From: Fasciola hepatica
Lineage: Eukaryota > Platyhelminthes > Trematoda > Plagiorchiida > Fasciolidae
Assembly (NCBI GenBank): GCA_948099385.1
Contig: CANUEZ040000168.1
Span: 4,007,001-4,071,000 of the forward strand
Reading direction: 5' to 3'
Length of the DNA stretch: 64,000 nucleotides
Shown: piece after piece, positions 55,320 through 64,000 of the stretch
Position numbering within the stretch: the first letter of the stretch is position 1
Layout: each line of letters starts with the position of its first letter
Translations under genes and position numbers: made by a program
Notes under the pieces: model-generated
Told to the model about the DNA's origin: nothing
Databases searched by the model: none
What the model saw: the letters and a program-made list of their open reading frames with translations, nothing else

Positions 55320-56035
55320 TCACCCTTCTACAAAAGAACGCCGCCTGTCTCGTGAAAGTCCAGCCTCTCGCCACTCGAATGGTTGAAGGGCTGAGGGCTA
55401 AGACGTATGAGCAAGGACTCTGAGATTTGATTCTTTTCTCGTTGGAAGGAAGGAGAAGTCGAGGGGATCTCGTAGGAGCGTCTAAGGTAATGAAGGGCTT
55501 TCCTGGCCTTAGACCAGATAGTCTATTCCAAGTGGCCGCAGATTCCAGAACAAGGGAACATGAAAAGAAGTTGATAAAAGCCCGAGCTAGGTTGATGGCT
55601 AGATCGCACTTCTTCAGCAACAGGGTTGTGAACAGTTGGAACGGTCTGCCCGGTGGAATGGTAGATCTGCAGACAGTCCAATCCTTCAAAGTTGCCCTAG
55701 ATCGCAAGTGGTACGAGATATTTCCTCGTAGTGAGCCTTGAGTACATCAACTAGATGGATGACGAGTAGTACTGTGGTCCTTCTGGAGTATGTTCTATAA
55801 GACTTTTTCGCTCATTGCATACGGTCTCAGTGAACGCTCATGATGCATCATGTCTCTCGCAGTTGATGTGCGATGAGGTTTTCCGTTTCCCTCTCATTTT
55901 TAGCGGAGATTCGAAGAAATACACTCGGCAGTGGTGGGTGCATAACTGGTGTGCATACCATCGGAGGAATTCTGGACGCTCGATTGGCTGTGGCCACTAC
56001 CTGTCCTGTGCAAACTGAGCTAAACTGAACTGAAC
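55320..56035 (+). mobile_element. CR1-like LINE, 3' half (resumes after BEL-2)
   Basis: After the duplication the LINE text continues in shifted frames: LQKNAACLVKVQPLATRMVE, then TYEQGL, a stop, and frame 55427-55741 with SLEGRRSRGDLVGASK and FFSNRVVNSWNGLPGGMVD, LQTVQSFKVALDRKW. These are the C-terminal motifs of the same LINE whose reverse transcriptase lies at 47566-48615. The 3' UTR (55742-56012) ends near 56013-56035 with aactgaactgaacc preceded by cctgtgcaaactgag, matching the tail of the minus-strand copy at 28791-28860. Confidence 0.88.
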
Positions 56036-56039
56036 CGGC

Positions 56040-58500
56040 AAATTTGAGGTTGAAGGTCAGGTAGTCGCACCGCCCGGTGGTGAGTGGGATGGGCTCCGTG
56101 GTCGAGATACGTGATGAAGTAAAGCGGGGATCGAGTGAAAAAGCGCAGTTTTTTGGATAGCACCAATGTGAAGTAAAAAGGGTGAGTAAACTGACAAAGA
56201 AATCCTTCGGAAAAGCGCCGACGAAAAAGTGAAGAATTTTTAGTGATGACGGACATGCATTCGAACCAGTGGATCTAATGACCCGGAAATCAGCAGAAAT
56301 ATAATACTGCAGGATTTTTAGTATCCTCTGGGGGGGGGGGAGTTGCGTAAATGAAGAGGTTGGGGAGGACGCTTTCATGAAGAGGTGTATTTAGATGCCC
56401 GACCCTGGAAAGTTTGGTGGAGTAGAGTGACGAAAGTTGGCAGGTGATTGGAACACGATTCGAATAGAGGGTTCGTTTCAGGATAATCAGTGAACACGAT
56501 TTGACAACAGGGTGGACATAGGAGTTGATATACGATGACCTTATGAGGTCGTGTGGGGGTGGCGCATAAATGATGCTGTCAACATATGTAGACGATCGAT
56601 TAACGGGTTTCGCTGGTAAGAGTTTGACGCGGGGCATTTGGGAAACAACCGGAAGGACAAAAACTTGGAATACGTATAGTTCATCTCCAGCAAGGATTTA
56701 GAGAAATTGCACTCGCAGTGTTCTTTGTTGTAGATACCTAACCGCAGAGGACTGATGGAAAAATGGCAAAAGGTAATAAGTGGGTGAAATGGTGCTCAAC
56801 TATTGGTTTATCCGAGATGACTCAAAGACAGACAGATGAGAAATACAAATTTACAACGAAGTGGGCATATTAGTGGTGTATATGTTTGATACCTGACGGA
56901 ATCAACTGGAAGTAGTACATCATTGGAACCTTGAAAAGGCGCAGATAGTTGTGTGACTCAGTACTTAGAGGAAAGTCCAACCTGAGACTTGGAGGGGGGG
57001 GGTAGACAAACAGGTTAACGGCGGCCCAAATTAGAGGTAGTGGGTTTTCAGCTAAAGATGTAGGAAAAACACTATGGGTTGTGGTGCAGGTGGCCGACCA
57101 TGATATCTTGGTGGAACAGTGGCAGGGGTTCATAGATGGGTGAAAAGTGATACAAATATGGATTTGTCTGGGTTCGTTGGTGAAAAGCATGGGAGCTTCT
57201 AAAGTTGGTAACAAAATGGATGCTGGAGGTGGACATATAAAGGACTGATACGGTCGTATAAAAGTAGTTCATATGAGCAGCTCTCAGGAAGTGCAGATGA
57301 TTGCACAGCTGGGTATGCTGAAGTCTCACTTGGAAAGCTGAGGAAGCAGTCGAACTGCTTATTTTCTGGGTTGTGGATACTTTATTGCCAGTGCAACTGT
57401 CATGAAGTGCAAATGGCTGAATGAAAGGAGATACAGCCAAAGGATACAATGAACATGGAGCTGGTGTCACGCAGAAGGAGCTCTAGAAGGGGGGCAATTT
57501 TGTGTTTTGTGGAATTGTTGGCAGGTGAGAAAGGAACCTTTAAATGATGGTTTTGTTGAGATGAATGTAGTGGTGGCATACAAACTACTGGGTGGATGAA
57601 TGGTATCTTCAAGAGTTAATCAGGAACTGTGACGTTCATAATAAAGATATCTGGACGGTGAAACCGTTGCATGTTTTGGGGGTACAGAATCCGGTAACCG
57701 TACGTAATAGGATGGGGGTAAACATGAGGTCAGTTCAGACGGATAAAAGACAAGTCGGTTGATATAAATGCCAGTGATGGCAAATAGTGGGGTACTTTTC
57801 TGAGCCGAGCGGATATATGTGCACGTGTTGATTTGAAACTTGACCGGGTGTATGGTAAACCTTGTTCGGGAACTTTGGAAGAGGCAATGGGTGGCAGAAA
57901 TAAGATGCAGCGGGCGTTGTTTTTCAATTTGCAACTAGCGATAATGGGTAAGGCTGGCCGGGGGCTGGATACCTAACCTTAAAATCAATGCCGGTGGCAG
58001 AAGGTGCTATCCGCCAGCCTAGTTGCGCCCGCACATCGTTGCTGTCGGCCTGCACGCCAGATGTGCGCCAGCCAAAAAGGTGGATCTGAAGGCGCTCCTC
58101 ACCGTTGGGATTCAAGTGAGTTTTCTTTGTAGGGTCAAACGGCCGCAGGTATCAGGTAGTCCGCGACCAGGCTTTAGGGATCCCGGAAAGTAGCCAAGGG
58201 GGCATCGGCCGGGCAGCTTATGAATAGCCAACGGTCAGGTAGTTGAATAGGCCAGGTTAGTGACCGGTGTGGTCTCCAGAGTAATGAGAGTCATCAAGAG
58301 AAAGGCACTCGCGAATGAAGGTCTGAAAATAGAGAAAAAGTAGAGGAACGCAGTCTGGGATGCTGCCACCTGAGGACAAAGAGGAATCGATACAAAGAGG
58401 CAACATTAATAGACAGTGACTCTCTGGAACTAGATTTCCGATTGCAGAAGGTAGAAAAACTAGGAGTTTTTACTCGGTTTCATCTGTCATATGCCACCGG
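56040..58500. other. long stretch without recognised gene; purine-rich plus strand
   Basis: The plus strand is rich in G and A with G-runs (11 G at 56330-56340, 9 G at 56994-57002). The minus strand therefore has several 70-130 codon frames of Pro/Ser/Thr/His-rich text (56290-56637, 56870-57214, 57072-57470). None has a domain. The texture resembles 35.6-37.5 kb. Near 57950-58130 the composition changes to GC-rich, without identifiable features. Confidence 0.4.
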
Positions 58501-58512
58501 TGTTTGCCCGAT

Positions 58513-61340
58513 TCAAAAGTCTAGACCCTTCTCATAGGCTTGGTCGTCGGGCGTGTCTGCATTTAGAAGCTGTATGGTTTGGGCAACCGTGAGAAATTTA
58601 TCTAACGCACTTCTAAGTCGATGGCTGGAAGTAGACCTGCTTATTACTAACGGTAATATATCCCATGAGTTAGATGACACTGTGATGAAGAACCGTGAAC
58701 GTAAGCTAGTGTTTATAAAAAAGGGTTGAAAGGATAAGAATTTTAGAACGTAGTGGGTAGCTAGAAACGAGTGCAAAGTGCAATGGATTAGAAGTATTTG
58801 CCCGGCTATGAAGGATGTTTTACGAAAAGATGAGGTTCAGTTTCGTACGGCGAAGCCATAAAGGGTCCAGTTTAAGAAATAAGCAGCCTTCTTTATAGGT
58901 GAGGGGCGAGCTCCATCCAATCAGCCGCTTAGTCAGACTACGTTGAACTGGTTCGATACAAATTCTGTCTGATTTCCGCTTACTAGATGGGGTCAATGGG
59001 CAGTATTCTAATAAAATCCTGGCATGAGACTTACGAAGGAAGACAATGCAGCCTCGAAGTCGGAAGGAGCGAAATACTAGCTCTAGGCAATTTCTGGCTT
59101 TGGCGACTTGGAGGGACGAATAGTCCGAAAAATTAAATGCGCAGGGATAGCTAAGGCCAATGTCCCAAAAGAGTTGCTTGCTAGCAATGGTTGTACCACA
59201 AACGGCTAAAGATCTTGGAGGTAGCATGCATTTATATGTAAGAAACTCACATTCGTCGGCGAAAAAAATTCATCTGCCAAGCCAAGCTCCATCTATGGAG
59301 TGCAGATATGTCCTTAGAGGTGCTTAAGGTAGCCGAAGTGATGCGTTCAGGCTTGAATGAGTAGATAATTTTAATGTCATCAGCAAAAAGAAATAGGGTG
59401 CCATGGCTCACTGAGAGGGATATGTCGCTTATATACATGAGGAGCGACAGAGGGCCAAGGAAGCTACCCTGTATAACACAGCTTGTAACTGGATTAGGCC
59501 TGGAACAGAGTCTATTTATTGAGACAACCTGAGAGCGACTAAACAGGTGAGAACATATCCAAAATAGTAAGGGGTCAGTAGTGCCAAGGGACCGGATTTT
59601 GGCCAGAGATGTGGGAGTGCCAGGCGATCAAATGCCTTTGACATATCCAAGTAAAGTACTACAAGGACCATTCCATTGTCTGCCTTTTCAGCAGTGAGAT
59701 TCAAAACATCAAGTTGACAGTTGGCGCAAGATCTTGATCTAAGGAAACCGTGTTGTCGAGGATTAATTATGTCCACTTGGAACAGGTGCTTCACGATGTG
59801 TTCTTTTACGATTTTCTCCATTAGCCGAGAGAGGACAGGTGGATGGCTGATGGGACGGTAGTTTGTTACTTCATGCATTGGACTTTTCTTGTGGTGCAGG
59901 ATTATGCCCGAGCATTTCCACTTTGTGGGCACGAGACCGGAGTTCATTGATAAGGTAGATAGACTGAGTAGTAAGTGAGGTAAGCCAGGTCAGCTTTCAA
60001 CTACTGCAGTGGGCGGTAAGCCTTCAAGTCCTGGGTAAGATGATGGCTTGGAAGTGGTCAGTACACGGGATATAACTAGGGCTTCAAAGTCCACTGTGGA
60101 CGGAGCTGAAGCGGTAACTGGGGGAAGAGGCGGAGGGTCAACGTTATCAATGGGGCCATGGTTGAGGCGAAGAATGAGTTGAAGGCCTCTGCAATAAAAA
60201 GGTGAGTAGAGGCGGATACGTTGTCCGTTGAGGCAGAGTGCAGGATATCTCCGTGATCATTAGAGTTTCTGGCCCTGTACAATAATAACAGTCGAAAAGA
60301 TCTATTTGGGTTTTGCAGAGCCTTCTTTTCCTAGTTACACAGTGTAGTTTCTTCAGGCCTTTGGATAGTAGAAGTGAGGCGAAAAAGTTGAATAAGAATT
60401 GCAAAGTCGTGTGTAGCTTCATGAATATTTTGAAGTTTGACATACTTTGTTTTCAGAGAGATGATATAGGATTTCGTGTTATTCCGTTGCTGGAGGAGGT
60501 GGGTAATACTATCAAGACATCTGGAGAACTGTGTATAGAAAATAACTGGCCTATTGTGGATCACAAGAGAGAAAAATCTCACTTTAATCAGCTTGTCGAA
60601 TGGTCGTAGGGAGAACCTTCCAGTCAGGGGGAGGAGAGGGTTTGATGCGGTGTGATTTCAGAGTGCGCTGTGGGTGAGTGAGAATGCGGAAGTCAACCTT
60701 ATTGTAATCGTTACCGGAAAATCTTTGGGAGAATGCGACAAATATTTGAGGGACACCATGGGTGAAAATGGGGTCTAAAATGCTGCTTTTTCTCGTAGGA
60801 GGGCAGATATGCTGTACCCACCCTCCTGCAGTAATACTTATTACAAATGGTGAAAGGCTATCGGGTGCAGATAAAAATGGCCAAGCTATCTTAGGCAGGT
60901 TATAGTCACCGGCGATAACCTTTACACTTCAGGGCGGTAAGGATAGGTATTCAGATGCATCAATTAGGTGTGGAAGTCCGGCGACATTTTTGCTTGGTGG
61001 ACAGTTAACACTCCCAACCTAAAGTTGAGAGCCAGGAATGTGGACAGTTGGCCAAAAGGAATTGGGGATAGAGTCAAGTAGATGGTGATGAAGTGTTGTT
61101 GTATTAAAGGTCTGCTTGACAAATGTCAAACAACCTCCCCCGCGTCAAGTTTTCCTGTTTACTCCAAAGACATTGTAACCTACAAGAGAAATCTGGTTCG
61201 TTGGGGTGTAATCGGTTAACCAAGTTTCAGTAATCAAGATTTTATCATAATAAGAACTAGTGGCCGGATATCGTAAGTGCCAAATTGTGTTTATGATGGA
61301 TCGGCTATTAAAAAGAACCAGAGAGATACTGTTATTGGCA
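58513..61340 (-). mobile_element. LINE pseudogene: endonuclease and reverse transcriptase (minus strand)
   Basis: On the minus strand, about 61340-61130 gives the endonuclease start (LVLFNSRSIINTIWHLRYP, LITETWLTDYTP, RGGGCLTFVKQ). About 60930 gives VIAGDYNLPKIAW, the catalytic-type GDxN motif. The reverse transcriptase runs from about 60000: frame 59947-59516 has VTNYRPISHPPVLSRLMEKI, INPRQHGFLRSRSC and VVLYLDMSKAFDRL; frame 59438-59247 has the catalytic FADDIKIIYSF. C-terminal text follows at 59227-58820 and 58776-58513 (RFFITVSSNSWDILPL, SHRLRSALDKFL). The order and signatures fit a CR1/Jockey-type LINE distinct from the one at 47.6-56.0 kb. It is broken by frameshifts and stops. Confidence 0.82.
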
Positions 61341-61341
61341 T

Positions 61342-62820
61342 TTAGTTTTGAGGAATTCGGTTGGTCGAGTAGGTCGTGTAGTGCGGATAGTCCGAATTCG
61401 TGGCCTGACTAGAAAATACATAAGGGGTTGGCAAATCAACACCGTGAGTTGGAGGGTTTGGTCTGTAAGCTGTTTCGTAATATGGTGCGCTATTGGAAAA
61501 AGAGGGGCTGGTGGCGCTATGGTGTGCGGTGGTGCTAGGGTCCGATGTAGATGAACCCTTCAAGAAGTGCGGGATAACTGAAGTGTCTGGCCTAATGAAA
61601 TTTCCGTTTGCCCAAGGAGGGTTTAAGATGCGAGACTGCGCAACAATGTGGTCCGCTAACAGCCCCGGTTTGGGATGCAGATTTTCACACAAAGGTAGGG
61701 GTAATGAATGGGCAACCGGCAACTTTGACATGTGGCTTTCTCATAGGTCGGGCACAGACGGTGGTAAGATGTGCCCGAGAAAACAACGGCTTTTATTTGG
61801 TGCGCTGTAGTCATGGTGATTTAGAGGATTCGTCCATTGGAGAGGGGGTCTAAGGAATGGTGGGGGCTCGTCATATATTGTCTGGGGATGATTTGGCGTT
61901 AGTGGGTTCCATAGGGCCTCCAACGCGAAGAGGGCTTGTAGGCTCATAAGCGTTACAGGTTTGTTAGTCAGAGGGAGCTGAGGCGAGGTGTCTGTGTTGT
62001 GGATGTAGGGCTCGATACCCGCATGAACTCCACAGCCGGTATCTGAATATGGAGGATTGTGAAGTGGGGTGACGACCTGGTAGTTGACTTCGGAGATGGG
62101 CGGTAGCTGTTGATAGTAGCTAAGAGGTTGGTTGGTTGCATGCCTGTTGAGCAGTGCTTACCGGGCCCGGCCACCGCAGTTCCCGGCATATGCATCAGCA
62201 GTATTGTCGCAGTCATATCATGAGGCCTCCAGGTAGAAGCACTAGGCTGTAGAGATGGTGTCACTGGTGGATCAGTTGTCTTGTGACTAAACGGGGATGG
62301 AGAACCTTTGGGTAGGTTTTTGGAAGACCCTGAACATGCGGGATCGAGTGTTTGATGAGGTCGGTTTTCACTATTTATTCTAGCGGACGTTGTAGGTGTG
62401 GAGGCAAGGTGCGCACGTTTTCCTGGTGGTTGGGTTGGTGACACATACGGCGATATGTCCGAGTCTACGGTCCCTGCCGGCGTCATGTGCATCGACGGCA
62501 ATGCCGATGCATTTCTTATTGCACACTTGCTGCCCTGGGTTTTCGCCAAAGGTAAACTTCGCCTCATGGGTTTTACAGTAACATTTTGCGATGGCCTTTG
62601 GGGCTTGCCGGAAGAAGACTGTGCCGCACTCTGGGATAAATTGCACGAAACGTGCGTGGGATCCTGGGGACTGGACTGGTGAAGGTCCACTGGTGCCGAA
62701 GGGGCCACAGGGATAGTAGGTGTAAAGAACGAATACTGAAAATCCTTCCAAATGTTCAACGTGCTTTGTAAATTTGACTATATTTAACATTATCTTGAAA
62801 AGCTCGCTCATACACCACAC
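61342..62820 (-). mobile_element. possible ORF1 and linker region of the same LINE
   Basis: The minus strand has a 263-codon Pro/Ser/Thr-rich frame (62759-61968), a 129-codon frame (61731-61342) that runs up to the endonuclease region, and an overlapping 146-codon Cys-rich frame (62820-62380: CYCKTHEAKF, CNKKCIGIAVDA). A LINE ORF1 is expected here, upstream of the endonuclease. I cannot tell which of the two overlapping frames is real, or whether a frameshift joins them. No known RNA-binding domain is visible. Confidence 0.45.
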
Positions 62821-62944
62821 ATTTTCACGTTTGTTTATTCATGTGAGACATTTGAATTTGGCCTTGAACCGTTTGTGACTGTCGTGCTTGAGCCACGGGG
62901 CTTTGGACCCTTGGGTTTCACTGTGAAGTCTATTTGGCCGCATA

Positions 62945-63085
62945 CTTGAGGTTTGTATATATTTGTACCCTTTTTGAATTCCAATTTAGTACCGTAGAAA
63001 CTAAGAATCAATCTTATTCTGGTTTTGGGATTCATTTGAATTGGCTACGCGTTGCTCGATTTGCGAGAATTGATTTATGGCACTC
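62945..63085 (+). repeat. diverged 3' part of a BEL-3 5' LTR
   Basis: The phrases gaggtttgtatatatttg (62948), gattcatttgaattggctac and cgttgctcg align, in order, with the LTR end of BEL-2 (GAGGTTTGTATATTGTTTAC, then GTTGCGAATTTGGCTACGCA and TTACTCAAACG on the minus strand). The upstream LTR part is not clear. The distance from here to the gag start matches BEL-2. Confidence 0.55.
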
Positions 63086-63117
63086 AAGTAGAACCTGGAC
63101 AAGAAAACTCATTGAAA

Positions 63118-64000
63118 ATGCCCAGACGAGGAAGCAAGAACCTTTTGAGACAACAGGAATTAACTCGGCAAGTCTCTGGGGATGGTTTGGGTGTTATTGG
63201 TTCTCTAGCTAAAGCTAAGTTTACTAGTTCTGTCAGTGCTAGGCCATATATCTCTAACCGCGATGAGTTTGCCGATATTAGTACTTATAGAATGAGAGTG
63301 ATAGAATTATAGAACGAGCTGCGGTTAGCCAGAAAGGAACCAGAGCCTCTTAAACAAGGAACTGATCTCAACGAGCCAGCAAAGAGTCCATGTAGTTCAC
63401 GATATCAACATCGAAACGGCACTGTGATCGACGAATATAAACCCGTGAGACTGCCTGAAAACATCGAGGTTTTGGCATCCGATCCGCCGAGAGTGGAGCT
63501 GTCCAATTTCGACGGGCACCCCCAGCAATACTGTATATTCATGAAAAAATTCAAAAATTTTGTTGAGTGCAAAGTTGCAGATCCTGGTCAAAGGTTTTTG
63601 TATTTACTACATTACTGTCGTGGGAGGGCCAAAAGTGCTATCGAAGGCTGCACGATGCTTGATCCACCAATGTGGCACATCAGGGCACGCAGAATCCTAA
63701 ACGATTTGTTTGGACAACCATTCTAGGTGGCCAGAAACCTGATTGATTGTGTTTTATTGGAGGCAAAAATACTGAGGGCAAGGCTAAATTACTGTCACAT
63801 TTGGTGATAGAAATGCAGAATTGCAGTAAAGCACTGGAGCACTTAGGATACCAATCTGATCTGAATGCACTGCACACACAGGAATGCATTGTCCGATGTC
63901 TACCTATTGATTTACAGAGCCGATGGGCAGAGGAAGCTGAAAAAATAAATACGCTTGAGCGAGAATCTACGTCCAACGACTTGTCGGAGTTCATAGGTTA
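63118..64000 (+). pseudogene. BEL-3 gag fragment (runs off window)
   Basis: Starts MPRRGSKNLLRQQELTRQVS, close to the BEL-2 gag start. An in-frame TAG lies at 63310-63312. The frame then continues with ENIEVLASDPPRVELSNFDG and QQYCIFMKKFKNFVECKVAD, then LHYCRGRAKSAIEGCTMLD and LNDLFGQPF, followed by a TAG at 63724-63726. Near 63770 a frameshift occurs, and the rest (LVIEMQNCSKALEHLGYQSD, LQSRWAEEAEKI) is in another frame to the window end. The similarity to BEL-2 runs through the whole DUF1759-like region. It is the same family but a diverged subfamily, in the opposite orientation, and it is broken. Confidence 0.85.

Overview
This window is eukaryotic intergenic or intronic DNA, dominated by transposable elements. 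The mix suggests a flatworm, most likely a digenean fluke: BEL/Pao LTR retrotransposons, many RTE-type LINE fragments of the kind seen in schistosomes and liver flukes, and CR1/Jockey-like LINEs. Coding pieces are interrupted by stops and frameshifts, and a few stretches carry convincing splice sites. The flatworm assignment is inference from remembered family resemblance; no conserved single-copy gene pins the species. Layout: 1-28 kb is an old, heavily decayed zone. It holds at least nine RTE-type LINE fragments, mostly on the minus strand (near 1.6-1.9, 3.3-3.6, 9.7-11.6, 14.9-15.3, 16.3-17.1, 17.8-18.45, 18.9-19.35, 20.4-22.1 and 25.7-26.3 kb), with two clear plus-strand copies (4.6-5.2 and 24.6-25.1 kb). 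A 0.63-kb block occurs twice at about 96% identity (11.94-12.56 and 22.36-22.99 kb), and two SINE-like repeat families and a (TA)90 microsatellite are present. Hidden among them are two minus-strand stretches with good splice sites and compatible phases (23473-23654 and 17308-17563) and a third candidate at 27900-28343. They are the best evidence for a host gene whose introns carry the repeats. From 28.8 to 35 kb two decayed CR1-like LINEs lie head to head (minus 28.8-32.0 kb, plus 32.2-34.75 kb), followed by a solo LTR with perfect 5-bp target duplications (35195-35571). From 37.98 to 45.03 kb lies a very young BEL/Pao element (BEL-1, minus strand). Its 826-bp LTRs differ at one base, and its single gag-pol frame is broken by only two in-frame stops. 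From 47.6 to 56.0 kb a plus-strand CR1-like LINE is split by a second BEL/Pao element (BEL-2, minus strand, 48616-55314) with 379-bp LTRs and a perfect CTTGG duplication. From 58.5 to 62.8 kb lies another, longer minus-strand LINE with endonuclease and reverse transcriptase. From about 62.95 kb to the window end is the 5' part of a third BEL/Pao element (BEL-3, plus strand), related to BEL-2. How the parts work together: each BEL/Pao element encodes a Gag with zinc knuckles, an aspartic protease, reverse transcriptase/RNase H and a DDE integrase with a DUF5641-type C-terminus, all in one frame between LTRs. The LINEs encode an apurinic-type endonuclease and reverse transcriptase. None of the copies is fully open, so any current movement would need supply in trans, stop readthrough, or a correction of the assembly. 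The most unusual signals are the excess of stops in BEL-1 relative to its LTR age, the nested insertion, the conserved 0.63-kb block inside decayed DNA, and the phase-matched host exons.
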